Notes: generated by a model from the letters alone, not told the origin. DNA of 64,000 bases from Fluviicoccus keumensis (GCF_004217445.1 NZ_SHKX01000012.1:525224-589223); one strand, 5' to 3'. Counted from the first letter of the stretch, positions 9,424 to 20,833 are shown. A program made the numbers and translations.

Positions 9424-9843
9424 ATGACTTTTATTGTTCGGATTGAAGGCGATAATGATGCAGACTATATGCGAAAGATAAGGTTGCGCGGACCTCTTAG
9501 GTTACGGCGACCAGCATATATCGTTGAGGATTTATCATTGGGAGTGCTAGTTGTTCCTATGGGAGGAAAGGGAAGACTCCCCGCAACAACTGACGAACCA
9601 CCCGATTACTATTCTATATATTATGGAAGTGGTGATCCTGCATTATGCGGGCTTCGACGTGAGAGTTCTGAGAAGGCAGATGATGGTAGTCAAATTTTAA
9701 TTTATCGGGTTGAGTTTTATTTACCATGTGGTAATTCTGTGGATTTTGAAGTCTTTTCTGGAGCTGTTTTAGCTTATCTCAGGAGTATAGACGATAGACT
9801 TGGATATGCTACTCGTATTTCTGGGGTTAGGATTGTTCAGTAG
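9424..9843 (+). CDS. Unknown small protein, tandem copy 2 of a local family
   Basis: 139 residues, clearly paralogous to the gene just upstream: same MTFIVR start, same RRPAYIVEDLSLG strand, same GGKGRLPATT..EPPDYYS core and similar C-terminal helix. The identity extends into the leader: TGACATCAGAG occurs shortly before the ATG of both genes, so the duplication unit included the translation start region. AT-rich like its neighbour. The middle and C-terminal parts have diverged more than the N-terminal half. Function unknown. Confidence 0.7.
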   Translation: MTFIVRIEGDNDADYMRKIRLRGPLRLRRPAYIVEDLSLGVLVVPMGGKGRLPATTDEPPDYYSIYYGSGDPALCGLRRESSEKADDGSQILIYRVEFYLPCGNSVDFEVFSGAVLAYLRSIDDRLGYATRISGVRIVQ

Positions 9844-9857
9844 CGATAAGAGCGACT

Positions 9858-10457
9858 TTAACTTAAAGAGCGCTCAACTTTCAATTCAACACCCAACCAT
9901 TCCGCCAGCGGCAACGACCAAGCACTGATCTGTCTTAGTTGCTCCTCTTCAAGATCATAGCCTTGGGAGAGGACAAACGTATATAGATCCACATCGCCAA
10001 TATCGCACTTTGCGACCAACAAATAATATTTACACTTTGTTTTAAGCACACTCCGAATCACCAACTTATTTATTTTGGAAAAGTTAAATTCTTTTCCGAT
10101 TGCTTTCCCATCATAAGAAAATCGAATTGTTTTTCCAGCCCGATCAATAAAACAGTAAGTGAAATGATCAGTTAGCTTCCAGCCAGAGCGCAAAAATGCC
10201 GAAATGATAACACCAAGAACAACGAACCCAACTACACCAAAAACCCAGCCAATAAAATGCAATTTCTGGGACATAAAAGACAGAGCTGAAATAAAAAACG
10301 ACAATAATACGCAGCTAACCAATACAACCCATCGGAGCACAACAGAGTAGATGGGCTCTTTTTTAATTAATGTGCAGACATTATCATCAAACGTGATTAT
10401 TGCATTATTTGTATATGCACCCATCATTTCATCCAAAAACAAGAAAATTGCAGGCAT
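9858..10457 (-). CDS. Unknown two-helix membrane protein
   Basis: 199 residues with two adjacent hydrophobic helices (about residues 42-62 and 68-90), a short cytosolic N-terminus and a hydrophilic C-terminal domain rich in beta-strand-like stretches (FTYCFID, KTIRFSYDG). The layout resembles small membrane proteins with a PH-like tail, but I cannot assign a family. It converges on the tandem pair and shares their low GC. No good ribosome site precedes the first ATG; the MMGAYTNN start 10 codons in is an alternative. Confidence 0.55.
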   Translation of the reverse strand: MPAIFLFLDEMMGAYTNNAIITFDDNVCTLIKKEPIYSVVLRWVVLVSCVLLSFFISALSFMSQKLHFIGWVFGVVGFVVLGVIISAFLRSGWKLTDHFTYCFIDRAGKTIRFSYDGKAIGKEFNFSKINKLVIRSVLKTKCKYYLLVAKCDIGDVDLYTFVLSQGYDLEEEQLRQISAWSLPLAEWLGVELKVERSLS

Positions 10458-10531
10458 GCCAATGTTAACTTAACCATATTGGCATGTCCCGTTTTTTGTA
10501 TGCAGTCTGGATCAGGAGAGAAGACGGACTT

Positions 10532-10978
10532 TTATTGCCTCGCCGGCGTCACCAGATACCCCGCCTGAAACCTCGCCACAACCCCATCATCCTCATCCCG
10601 CAACACCCCCTCCAACACATAATCCGCCCGCCCGGTAATATCCACCTTCGTAGTCACCTGCGAAATGACGGTTTCCTTGAGCTGCACCTCCAGCGTCACC
10701 TCGCTCTCCGCCGCCTGCTCCATCTTCAACTCCGTATGCTTCAAAAACACCTGAAAGCGCGACGTATTGAAACTGGACAGGAAAATCGCCCTCCCCGACG
10801 CTTCAACCAGCATGAATAACGCACCGGTCGGCATGATGCCCTCATGGCAACTATTGGCCTCCAACGGCATCAGGCACTTCACATAACCGCGACGCAACTC
10901 CAGCACCTTCAGCCCGCTACGCTCGATCAGGCTGCTGGACTTCTCCACATCAGGTTTCAGGGCGGTCATCATTTGCAT
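10532..10978 (-). CDS. Hotdog-fold thioesterase-like protein (PaaI/YiiD_C type)
   Basis: 148 residues with the layout of a single hotdog domain: an N-terminal helix (SSSLIERSGLKV), then a strand and the HEGIMPTGALFMLVEASG segment that in this fold forms the central hot-dog helix. It probably hydrolyses an acyl-CoA or acyl-ACP, but the substrate is not readable and the typical catalytic Asp/Glu is uncertain. CGGAG lies 9 nt before the ATG. It follows a DUF4334 gene, 38 bp apart, and both are divergent from a TetR regulator, which suggests control by that regulator in lipid metabolism. Confidence 0.65.
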   Translation of the reverse strand: MQMMTALKPDVEKSSSLIERSGLKVLELRRGYVKCLMPLEANSCHEGIMPTGALFMLVEASGRAIFLSSFNTSRFQVFLKHTELKMEQAAESEVTLEVQLKETVISQVTTKVDITGRADYVLEGVLRDEDDGVVARFQAGYLVTPARQ

Positions 10979-11016
10979 GGCATCAATCTCCGGAAGTGGA
11001 ATGGCAACAGAGGGGA

Positions 11017-11556
11017 TCAGGCCTGGACATCGCGGCGCAGGACAAAGAAATACGGCTGCGACATGCCCTTCAGGTCCATCACGCCCAGCACGGTATGGTC
11101 ATCCACCCGGCGGAAAACATCCTGAATGGGCTTATGGTCGTAGATCATGGCGGCGCTGACCTTGCCGCGATACAAGGTCAGGCGCAACCGCGCGGCGGTT
11201 TGCCGGGTGCCGAACACCGGCTTCAGCCAGGGAAAAATGCGCCCGGCGACACTGTTGAGCGCATCCGGGACCAGATGTACCAACCCGATGGGCATCAACG
11301 AGGGATTGACGGTGTAGCGCCGGCCGCCAACACCGTTGAACACCAGCGGGTGCACATGGTCGGCATCCACGAACTCCTTGCCGTACCAGCCGTAGCGGTG
11401 CAGCAGGCCGTCCATGGGATGCCCCGTGGGAAAGTCGGCGCCGCGCCAACGGCCGCGCATGAAATCCACGTCCACCCCGTCCAGGCTGTCGAACAACTCC
11501 AGCGCCTGCGCGGTGGTCACCGCGCCCTGTTGCAAGGTTTCGTCAAAATCGGGCAT
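11017..11556 (-). CDS. GXWXG/DUF4334 domain protein
   Basis: 179 residues from the start chosen here. The N-terminal part carries a GRWRGADFPTGHPMDG block that matches the GXWXG motif, and the C-terminal part (from about residue 110) fits DUF4334, the usual partner domain. The biochemical role of the family is not established. GGGGGAG sits 4 nt before the chosen ATG; an upstream in-frame ATG adds 14 residues without a good ribosome site. Its promoter would lie in the 88-bp gap shared with the TetR gene. Confidence 0.75.
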   Translation of the reverse strand: MPDFDETLQQGAVTTAQALELFDSLDGVDVDFMRGRWRGADFPTGHPMDGLLHRYGWYGKEFVDADHVHPLVFNGVGGRRYTVNPSLMPIGLVHLVPDALNSVAGRIFPWLKPVFGTRQTAARLRLTLYRGKVSAAMIYDHKPIQDVFRRVDDHTVLGVMDLKGMSQPYFFVLRRDVQA

Positions 11557-11607
11557 GTCACTCCCCCTCATGAATGGATACGGCTTGACTACGCTCAACC
11601 CTAATGC

Positions 11608-11619
11608 AAGTATTTACTT
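11608..11619. promoter_or_regulatory. Candidate operator for the TetR regulator
   Basis: AAGTA-TT-TACTT, a perfect 5-bp inverted repeat with a 2-bp spacer, in the middle of the divergent gap. TetR proteins usually bind short palindromes in their own divergent promoters. The arm length is modest, so chance remains possible. Confidence 0.4.
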
Positions 11620-11644
11620 AACTTCAACTGGCATTTTGACTTCC

Positions 11645-12253
11645 ATGCGCCGTAAACCCCAACAATTGCGTTCACGCGAGATGGTCGACCGGCTGATAGA
11701 CGCCACCGGCAAGGTGATTGTGGCGCGGGGGCTGGAATACGCCACCACCAACCATATCGCCGAGGAAGCCGGGGTGAATATCGCCTCGCTGTACCATTAC
11801 TTCGGCAACAAGGAGGAAATGATCGAGGCCTTGCAGGACCGGCTGACGCAGGACCTGCTGCAAACACTGGTGGGACACGCGGCGGGTTATGACCTGAAGG
11901 CGCTGTCGATGCGCGACATTGCCGAAACTTCCATCCTGTTCACGCTGCAAAGCCTGCGCGCCGATCCGGTGTTCATGGAGTTGTCACGGCACTGGAGCCG
12001 CCTGTCGCTGCAACGGTCGATGGCGGTGATCGAGCAGCATCTGCTGCAACTCTGCACCGATTATTTCCGCCAGCATTTCCGCACCTACCCCATTGAAGAC
12101 ATGCATATCCGCCTGTATGTGCTGCTGAACGGGGCCATGGCGACGGTGGCGCGGCATTTGTGCGAAGGCAGCCCGGTCATTCGCGACCGGGAGCTGGTGA
12201 CGGTGCTGGCCGACATGATTGTCGGCGTGCTGGAGAAGGGAATGATCGAGTAG
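11645..12253 (+). CDS. TetR/AcrR family transcriptional regulator
   Basis: 202 residues. The N-terminal helix-turn-helix is clear: ATTNHIAEEAGVNIASLYHYFGNKEEM is the classic TetR recognition helix followed by the YxYF motif (residues about 35-60). The C-terminal ligand domain is not assignable. Divergent from the DUF4334 and thioesterase genes with a palindrome between them, so it probably represses that pair and itself in response to an unknown lipid-like ligand. The start is the ATG giving MRRKPQQL; a longer in-frame reading upstream crosses the divergent gene. Confidence 0.85.
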   Translation: MRRKPQQLRSREMVDRLIDATGKVIVARGLEYATTNHIAEEAGVNIASLYHYFGNKEEMIEALQDRLTQDLLQTLVGHAAGYDLKALSMRDIAETSILFTLQSLRADPVFMELSRHWSRLSLQRSMAVIEQHLLQLCTDYFRQHFRTYPIEDMHIRLYVLLNGAMATVARHLCEGSPVIRDRELVTVLADMIVGVLEKGMIE

Positions 12254-12271
12254 GCCTGAGGCCTCAGCCTG

Positions 12272-13537
12272 CTAGTCGGGAAGCCGGGCCAGGCACTTCT
12301 GGTAGCGTCCGTCCACCCGCTTCGCGAACCATTCGGTGGTCAGCTTGCGTGTGATCTTCGGGCTGCTGAGGCGGATTTGCGGCATCACCGCTTGCGGCAA
12401 GGGTCGACCGGCCTGCGCCGAGGCCGCTTCGAACACGCGCCTGTACAGCGGTGTCTGGCTGAAGCCTTCAGTCTTTTCCAGGCGCAGGTCGCGTTCGATG
12501 GCCGCTTCACTCAGGTTCAGGCGTGACGCCAGTTTCAGCAACTGCTTCTGCGTGTTGCTGGTTTCCCGGCTTTCATACATCAGCAGGTCGCCGTCCAGCA
12601 CCATCTTTTCACGGGCCAGCTTCCCCACCGCCGCCTGGAAGGCTGCGTTGCGGCTGCTGTAGCGCCCGGCGTTGTAGTCGGCGAAACGGTAGCTCATGTC
12701 CGGGTAATTGACCCGGTACTGCAACAGCATGGCGATGCCGAAATACACCCCGCCGCGACGGCTGAACACTTCGGAGCGGATGCTGTCCTTGTGACTGTAG
12801 GGATACGGCCACACCCGCACATGCCCTTCCGCGAACTCGACACTGACCTGCATCGGCCCGCCGGTACGGATCGGGTTCTTCAGGCCCAACGGCAGATGCA
12901 GCTTCTGGGCGTCGGCGGCCATGTCCTCGAACAGGTCGTTCATTTCCTTTTCGGTGCGCAGCGCATCGACGCGAGCCTTGTAGCTGCGGCCGTCCGGCGA
13001 GGACTTCAGGAAGGCGGCCTTTACCGCCAGCAGCGGCACATGGTATTTCGCGGCACGCTTTTCGATTTCCTTCCAGACGATCTTGTCCAGACCGGGCACG
13101 CCCGGATCGGCCTGCCAGCTGGACTCCTGCTCGATGATCGACAGCGCGGCGCAGAAATACGGGGCTTCATAGGGAATCTTCAGGGCGGTGAAGGCGGACA
13201 GGATGTCGTTGCGCCAGCCGTTACGGTCCTTGATGCCGGTTGGCAGCAGTTGCGTGAGCAAGGCGCGGGCCTCGGCTTCGCTCAGGCCGGGCGGCGTGGG
13301 GACGACAACGGGCGGAACCAGCGGCGGCAGGAAGACGGTTTCAGATGACGGTGGTGTTTCCGTCGCGGCGGCAGGCGTCGGGCTGACCGGGGTCGCGGGC
13401 GCGCTGACGGCGTTGGCGGGCTGCGCGGGAGTCGGTCTGACCGGGATCGGCGCGGGCGTGACGGACGGCGTGCTGACGCAAGCGCTCAAGGTGACGCTGA
13501 GGACAACGAGGGCTGGCAGCGACGGAATCGGTTTCAC
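12272..13537 (-). CDS. DUF1615 lipoprotein, lysozyme-fold-like
   Basis: 421 residues starting at GTG with a GGGAG ribosome site. The signal peptide ends in a lipobox (LSAC), followed by a Pro/Ala/Thr-rich linker (about residues 20-85), then the DUF1615 domain. The order of three motifs, IEQESSW, GPMQVS and YNAGR, mirrors the ES, GLMQ and YNAG motifs of soluble lytic transglycosylases, so a peptidoglycan-cleaving fold is likely but inferred. It lies 37 bp downstream of the helicase gene in the same direction. Confidence 0.75.
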   Translation of the reverse strand: MKPIPSLPALVVLSVTLSACVSTPSVTPAPIPVRPTPAQPANAVSAPATPVSPTPAAATETPPSSETVFLPPLVPPVVVPTPPGLSEAEARALLTQLLPTGIKDRNGWRNDILSAFTALKIPYEAPYFCAALSIIEQESSWQADPGVPGLDKIVWKEIEKRAAKYHVPLLAVKAAFLKSSPDGRSYKARVDALRTEKEMNDLFEDMAADAQKLHLPLGLKNPIRTGGPMQVSVEFAEGHVRVWPYPYSHKDSIRSEVFSRRGGVYFGIAMLLQYRVNYPDMSYRFADYNAGRYSSRNAAFQAAVGKLAREKMVLDGDLLMYESRETSNTQKQLLKLASRLNLSEAAIERDLRLEKTEGFSQTPLYRRVFEAASAQAGRPLPQAVMPQIRLSSPKITRKLTTEWFAKRVDGRYQKCLARLPD

Positions 13538-13574
13538 GCGGTTTGTTCTCCCGGGGGCGGCAATGGCGGCAATT

Positions 13575-16241
13575 CTACACGACCGGCGTTGGCTGGGCGC
13601 TGACCTGACGGCGGGCCGCCGCTTCCAGCGCGCCCTGCAAGCGCGCCAGATCTTCATTGAACTGGCTGGAGGCCAGATACTGCACGGCAAAGGGCAACGG
13701 CTCGGGTCTGGGCGCGGCTGCGCCAATCTCCAGGTCCGGCGACTTGACCGGCTGCAGGCGCAGGAACAGGCTGCGACGACTGGCGGAAATACGCTGCCCC
13801 GAAACCGGCGGCACGCCTTCGACCCATTCCCAGCAGGCAATCTGGTCGACCGGGAATCGCGAGTTCTTGGCATCCACCCAGCCGATCACCTTGCCGTCGG
13901 CGGCCAGCCGCACTTGCACCTTGTCCCCTTTCAGCGCGAACAGGAAGGTGGTTCCGGCGAAATCGCCCGGCGGCGGCTCGGCATGCAGGACCACGTTCAG
14001 CGGGCGTTCGCGGAACAGCAGCAGCCGCCGTTCCAGACTGCGCCAGCACGACAGCGCTTCTTCCCGCGCCGGTTGCGCCGCTTCCAGTTCAGCCAGTTGC
14101 GTCTTGAAACGCTCCACCTGCAACAGTGCGTCTGGCTGCCGTTTCAGCGCCAGATGCAGCTGCTGGTTAATGGCGCGAATCTGCGAGGGCTGCGGTTGCC
14201 ACCAGACATCCATGTAGCGGCCCAGCGGATAGAGGCGCAGGCCGAGCGCGACGTTGATGGCGTCATCAGCCGTGAAGTTGCCTTCGGGCTTGGCCAGCGA
14301 ACGGCGGATCATGTCGGCATGGGTCAGCACTTCGGCGGCCCCGGCGTGGTCGAGGAAGCGGCAGAGCTTGTCCTGCGGCGCGTAGAGCAGATGCAGTTCC
14401 TGCTGGGTGCGGGTCATGGCCACATACAGCAGCCGCCGTTCTTCTTCCTGGTTCTCGGCGCTGGCGGGCAACTGGTCGTCGGCGCAGGAGGGCACGAACA
14501 CCAGCGGCCATTGCAGGCCCTTGGCGCGGTGGATGGACATGATGTGTAGCGCGGGCAGGCTGGCATCGGCCTCGTTTTCCTCCACATGCAGCAGGCGGAT
14601 GTGTTCGAGGAAATCGGCTACCTTGCCGCGACTGCGCGCATATTGCACCAGCGCGCGCACGTTCTTGCAGCGTTCCTCGCCCAGCTCGGCCACCCCGGCG
14701 GCCTTTTGCAGGTAATCGAGGTATTCCAGCTCGGTGACCAGCCAGAACAGCGTGTCGGCGGCGTTGGCCTCCAGCCGGGTTTGCAGGGCGCGGATCACCT
14801 GTACGAAGCGCAGCAGCCGCTTGCGCGCGCCTTCGTTCGGCACTTCGTAGAAGCCGCGCTCGATCAGCGCCGGGATGGATTCCTGCTGCATCAGCGACTG
14901 GTCACGGATGCGCTGGATCCAGTCATTGGTGACGAAGCGATTGGGGGTGCGGATGATATCGGCGAAGCGGCGGGTATATTGCTCGGAGGGCTTGCCCAGG
15001 CCCTTGGCCATGTCCCGTTCCTGCCGCGCGAAGCTCAGATAGGTGAACAGCGTGCGCACTTCCGGGCGTTCGTAAAAGCGCTGGCTGCCGATGACGCGGT
15101 ATGGCAGCCCTTCCTGGATCAAGCGCGCCTCGATGGCCGGGGTTTGCGCGTAGGAGCGCACCAGCACGATGGCCTGCTTCGGCGTGCCGCCTTTGGCCAG
15201 ATGCGCGCGGTATGCTTCCACCAGATGCTTGGCGACATCGCCGTCGGAGGCGAAGCCTTTCAGCAGCACGTTGCCGCCAAAGCCCTTTTGCGACACCAGA
15301 TCCTTGGGATGACGGTCGGTGTTGGCGGCAATCACCTTGCCCGCCAGCAGCGTGGCTTCGGCGGGACAGCGGAAGTTGTCGGAAATGGTGTATTCCACGG
15401 CGTTGTAGCGCTGGCCGAAATCGAGGATGAAGCGCACCGCCGCGCCGCGCCATTCGTAGATGCACTGGTCGTCGTCGCCGATGGCCATGTAGTTGCGGTG
15501 GCGTTCGGTGAGGATATCGGCCAGTTGCACCTGCACCAGGTTCACGTCCTGGTATTCGTCAATCAGCACGTAGTCGTAAGCACCGGTCAGCCAGGCGCGG
15601 ATGTCCGGGAAACGCACCAGCGCCTCCCAGCCCAGCAGCAACTGGTCGTCGAAGGTCAGGCTGCGGGTGTTCTGACGCAGTTCCTCGTAGATCCGGTAGG
15701 CTTCCAGATAGTGGGCGTTATCGGGGTGCGCGGCCTGCGTCGCGGATTTCAGGCCTTCGGGCGGCAGGTCGGCTTTGCCTAGGTGAGCGTAGCGCAGGTT
15801 GCCCTTGCAGATGGAAATCCAGGTTTGCAGGTCTTCGGGATTCAGGTCGAGGGTGGCGAAGTTCTTGCCCTGGCGGCGGCCCAGTTCGATCAGGGCTTTC
15901 ATGGCCAGTTGCGCGGGCTTGTGCTCGATGTCCTTTTCGTCGAAGGGCTGCCAGTGACCGGCGCCGACCGTCTTCTGCACGATGCGGCGGCCGAGCGCGT
16001 TGAAGGTCAGGCACTGCGTGCCGTGCACGCCGAGGTTCTCGATTTTCTGGCGGATGTCGCCGACGGTTTCACGGCTGAAGGAACAGATGAGGATGCGCGC
16101 GGGATCGACGCCGTGCACCGTCACCAGCCGCTGCACGCGATGCGCCAGCGTGGTGGATTTGCCCGCCCCGGCGACGGCGTAGACAATGGCGGGGCCGGTG
16201 TCGTGATCGACAATGCGGCGTTGTTCGTCGGTGAGTTGCAC
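13575..16241 (-). CDS. UvrD/Rep-like superfamily 1 DNA helicase
   Basis: About 888 residues. Helicase motifs in order: Walker A AGAGKST (near residue 26), motif II IDEYQDVN, motif III GDDDQCIYEWRGAA, motif V SIHRAKGLQWP and motif VI YVAMTRTQQ. It translocates on single-stranded DNA using ATP, in repair or restart of replication. The C-terminal 250 residues diverge from UvrD and are not recognised. No ATG lies near the conserved start; GTG at 16241 with AGGA 10 nt upstream fits best because the domain starts immediately after (QLTDEQRRIVDHD). Divergent from a small lipoprotein gene. Confidence 0.88.
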   Translation of the reverse strand: MQLTDEQRRIVDHDTGPAIVYAVAGAGKSTTLAHRVQRLVTVHGVDPARILICSFSRETVGDIRQKIENLGVHGTQCLTFNALGRRIVQKTVGAGHWQPFDEKDIEHKPAQLAMKALIELGRRQGKNFATLDLNPEDLQTWISICKGNLRYAHLGKADLPPEGLKSATQAAHPDNAHYLEAYRIYEELRQNTRSLTFDDQLLLGWEALVRFPDIRAWLTGAYDYVLIDEYQDVNLVQVQLADILTERHRNYMAIGDDDQCIYEWRGAAVRFILDFGQRYNAVEYTISDNFRCPAEATLLAGKVIAANTDRHPKDLVSQKGFGGNVLLKGFASDGDVAKHLVEAYRAHLAKGGTPKQAIVLVRSYAQTPAIEARLIQEGLPYRVIGSQRFYERPEVRTLFTYLSFARQERDMAKGLGKPSEQYTRRFADIIRTPNRFVTNDWIQRIRDQSLMQQESIPALIERGFYEVPNEGARKRLLRFVQVIRALQTRLEANAADTLFWLVTELEYLDYLQKAAGVAELGEERCKNVRALVQYARSRGKVADFLEHIRLLHVEENEADASLPALHIMSIHRAKGLQWPLVFVPSCADDQLPASAENQEEERRLLYVAMTRTQQELHLLYAPQDKLCRFLDHAGAAEVLTHADMIRRSLAKPEGNFTADDAINVALGLRLYPLGRYMDVWWQPQPSQIRAINQQLHLALKRQPDALLQVERFKTQLAELEAAQPAREEALSCWRSLERRLLLFRERPLNVVLHAEPPPGDFAGTTFLFALKGDKVQVRLAADGKVIGWVDAKNSRFPVDQIACWEWVEGVPPVSGQRISASRRSLFLRLQPVKSPDLEIGAAAPRPEPLPFAVQYLASSQFNEDLARLQGALEAAARRQVSAQPTPVV

Positions 16242-16334
16242 GGGGGGCTGATCCTGCTGGCGCGGCGGTGCGATGATAGCGGAATGCCGGGGTGCGGCGC
16301 AGCGATCCGTGCGGAATTTTTCGGGAGAAAGAGG

Positions 16335-16607
16335 ATGAAGGCGGTGGGAATGCTGGCGATGCTGGTCGTGCTGTCGGGATGCGCCTCGCTGTGGGGCGTC
16401 GCCACCAAGGATGACAAGGCGCGGCCGTGGTTTGGCGTCAAGGCCGACTGGTATGCGCTGACCCATGCGCGGGAGCTGGGCGAGAAGACCGTGCTGCTTC
16501 CGGCCGTGCTGTGTCCGGCGGCAGCGATCGACCTGCCATTCAGCGCTGTCAGTGATTTGCTGTTCTGGCCGTATCTGTCCTCGGGCAAGCAGCCTGCCGG
16601 CTTGTAG
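16335..16607 (+). CDS. YceK/YidQ-type small lipoprotein
   Basis: 90 residues with a short signal peptide and lipobox (VVLSGC). The body has the YceK/YidQ layout: a PWFGVKADW segment, then a C-terminal PxxxIDLPFSAVSDLLFWPY motif typical of the family. Presumed outer-membrane-associated lipoprotein; no known function. GAGGATG gives a ribosome site and start. It is followed 53 bp later by the beta-lactamase gene, possibly in one transcript. Confidence 0.75.
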   Translation: MKAVGMLAMLVVLSGCASLWGVATKDDKARPWFGVKADWYALTHARELGEKTVLLPAVLCPAAAIDLPFSAVSDLLFWPYLSSGKQPAGL

Positions 16608-16660
16608 ACCACCCAAGGCCCGTTCACAATGACGGGCCGATTCCGCCCGAGTCCTCTGCC

Positions 16661-17446
16661 ATGCGTTTGTCCTCCTTCCTGCTTGCTGCCCTGCTCTGCC
16701 TGTCCGCCACGGCCCGCGCCGAGGATGTCGATATCGCCGCCGCCTTCAATCGCGCCGGGATGGACGGGACGATGGTGATCACCTCGCTGGGCACCGGCCG
16801 GACCTTCAGCCATAACGATGCCCGCGCCGCCACCCGCTTCCCCGTTGCCTCCACCTTCAAGATACTCAACAGCCTGATTGCGCTGGAAGAAAAGGCGGTG
16901 ACCCCGGACGAAGTCCTGAAATGGAACGGCCACACCTATGACATCACCGACTGGAACCGCGACCAGACGCTGGCCAGCGCCTTCAAGGTGTCCTGCGTGT
17001 GGTGCTATCAGGAACTGGCGTCACGTATCGGCAACAAGACCTACCGGCGCTATCTGTCGAAACTGGATTACGGGCAGCTGAAACAGCCGTTCAACACCAC
17101 CACCTTCTGGCTGGACGGCTCGCTGCAGGTCAGCGCGCAGGACCAGATCCGCCTGTTGCGGCGCATCTACCTGCGGTCACTGCCGTTCAGCGATGCTTCC
17201 TACAACACCCTGCGGCAGATCATGCTGGTGGAACAGGCCCCGACTTACACCCTGCGGGCCAAGACCGGCTGGGCGAGCTCGGCCACCCCGCAGACCGGCT
17301 GGTATGTGGGCTATGTGCAAACTGCGGACGATGTCTGGTTCTTCGCCACCAATCTGGTGATTCACGATGTCAAGGAATTGCCGCTGCGCTTGAGCCTGAG
17401 CCGGGAGGCGTTGCAGCTGAAGGGGATATTGCCGAAGCCGGAGTAA
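16661..17446 (+). CDS. Class D (OXA-type) beta-lactamase, divergent
   Basis: 261 residues with a signal peptide (1-20), so periplasmic. Serine beta-lactamase motifs: S64-T-F-K67 (Lys67 would be carboxylated), S111-x-V113, FWLDG and K201-T-G. The normally conserved YGN reads Y137-G-Q139, an Asn-to-Gln change beside the active site. It probably hydrolyses penicillins, as the family does, but spectrum cannot be read from sequence. No mobile element, cassette site or attC borders it, and codon use is like the surroundings, so it is probably an intrinsic chromosomal enzyme. Confidence 0.9.
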   Translation: MRLSSFLLAALLCLSATARAEDVDIAAAFNRAGMDGTMVITSLGTGRTFSHNDARAATRFPVASTFKILNSLIALEEKAVTPDEVLKWNGHTYDITDWNRDQTLASAFKVSCVWCYQELASRIGNKTYRRYLSKLDYGQLKQPFNTTTFWLDGSLQVSAQDQIRLLRRIYLRSLPFSDASYNTLRQIMLVEQAPTYTLRAKTGWASSATPQTGWYVGYVQTADDVWFFATNLVIHDVKELPLRLSLSREALQLKGILPKPE

Positions 17447-17509
17447 AAAAGGCCCATGCCGGAGCCAAAAGGGGATAAAGCTCGTATGGCATGGACCAAG
17501 GGCAGATCG

Positions 17510-18679
17510 TTAAAAATCGTATTTCACGGATGACTGCACCCGCAGCATCTCACCCTGTGCTCCGCTTTCCAGATCGCGCACGGCATGACGCACCTCCACC
17601 CCCACCGACAATTTGTTGGCCAGCTGCTTGATCAGGTTGGCGGTAACGCTGTGCGTGGCCGAGGTCTGCAACTTTCCGGTCCAGGCCACCGGGTTATCGA
17701 TGTTTTGCTGGGCCAGAATGAGGCTGGAACGCCACTGCGGCGACCAGGTATGTTTCCAGGCCAGCATCAGGCCCTGGCTATCGATGGCTTCCAGTTCCCC
17801 CTTGGACGACACGGCGGCATCGTTGGCGGTGTTCAGGCTCATGTAACGGCCAAGGCCGCTGCCCACATTTACCGTGAAGCGCAGTTCATCGCCGGGCGTG
17901 ACATTGGCTTTGCCGGATACCGATACGCCATAGCCCAGGGTCTGGTCGTTCACACCGGCCGACTCCATCGACAGTTCCCGCAGCAGCACCGCAACGGACA
18001 TGGCTCCCCAACCGGCCTTGTGGTTGTAGCGGGCCACCAGATCGGGAACGCCGTTATCGTCGGTGACCACCCGCCCGGCCACGCCGCCCACAACTTGCGT
18101 CACCGTGGTTTCCGGATTTTCCACCGCGAACTGCCAGCTGCCGGAGGTGTAGCGCACCAGCCCCTGCCGAACGAATACCGCGCCATCGGTGCCGCCGATG
18201 AAATCGAGGCTGTCCGGCAAGGCATTTGTATCCATGAAGGTAGACCAGGTTTGGCCCATCGTCCAATTGCCATAAGTGATGAAGGCATGACGGATTTCCG
18301 GCGCATAGCCGTTGGTGATGCGCTGGTCGCCGAGGGTGGTCGACATCAGGTCGAACTCGAAGCGGCCGCTGACCTTCTGGCCGTTATCCAGCGGCGTGTC
18401 CGTGGTCAGGGCGAAGCGCGACTGGCGGGCGTGCATGTCGAAGACCGGCGACTCGTTGCCGCCGCCCACCGGCGTCAGGCTGGGCACATAGAAATCGCGG
18501 CCGATGCCGGTGGCGATCTGGCCGTCGGAGGTGGTGGTGACCATCGCATCCAGCTTGAGGTAGCCGGTGAAACCGACATCGGTATCGCCCATCTTGAAGG
18601 CGGCGTGCCCGGCCGTGGCGACGGTCAGGGTGCTGATGGCGATAGCCAGGGAGAGCGGACGAAGCGTGAATGCGGCCAT
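17510..18679 (-). CDS. DcaP-like outer membrane porin
   Basis: 389 residues from the ATG chosen here, which gives a good signal peptide ending at TAGHA; an upstream in-frame ATG adds 16 residues. The mature protein has the DcaP opening (FKMGDTDVGFTGYLKLDAMVTTTSDG), RFEFD and GQTWSTFMD strands and a C-terminal aromatic F (VKYDF) for BAM recognition. DcaP-type trimeric porins in Acinetobacter take up small organic acids. It is divergent from acs, so a role in acetate or related carboxylate uptake is plausible but unproven. Confidence 0.8.
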   Translation of the reverse strand: MAAFTLRPLSLAIAISTLTVATAGHAAFKMGDTDVGFTGYLKLDAMVTTTSDGQIATGIGRDFYVPSLTPVGGGNESPVFDMHARQSRFALTTDTPLDNGQKVSGRFEFDLMSTTLGDQRITNGYAPEIRHAFITYGNWTMGQTWSTFMDTNALPDSLDFIGGTDGAVFVRQGLVRYTSGSWQFAVENPETTVTQVVGGVAGRVVTDDNGVPDLVARYNHKAGWGAMSVAVLLRELSMESAGVNDQTLGYGVSVSGKANVTPGDELRFTVNVGSGLGRYMSLNTANDAAVSSKGELEAIDSQGLMLAWKHTWSPQWRSSLILAQQNIDNPVAWTGKLQTSATHSVTANLIKQLANKLSVGVEVRHAVRDLESGAQGEMLRVQSSVKYDF

Positions 18680-18883
18680 GAGGAAGGCTCCGGTTGTTGT
18701 TCTGAAGGTGTTTTTCTGTGCCTTCACTCTCGACCTTCAGCCCGGAACCGGCAATTCGCCTTTGGTCGAATGCCCTCAATTCCGATCTCTCGACCAAGGT
18801 CTAATTGGCCGTCCTCCCTGACCGGCGTAGAACAACACCCCATAACCACGGCCTTTTCCGGCTCCATAGATGGGGAAAACAAC

Positions 18884-20833
<1,950 letters not shown>

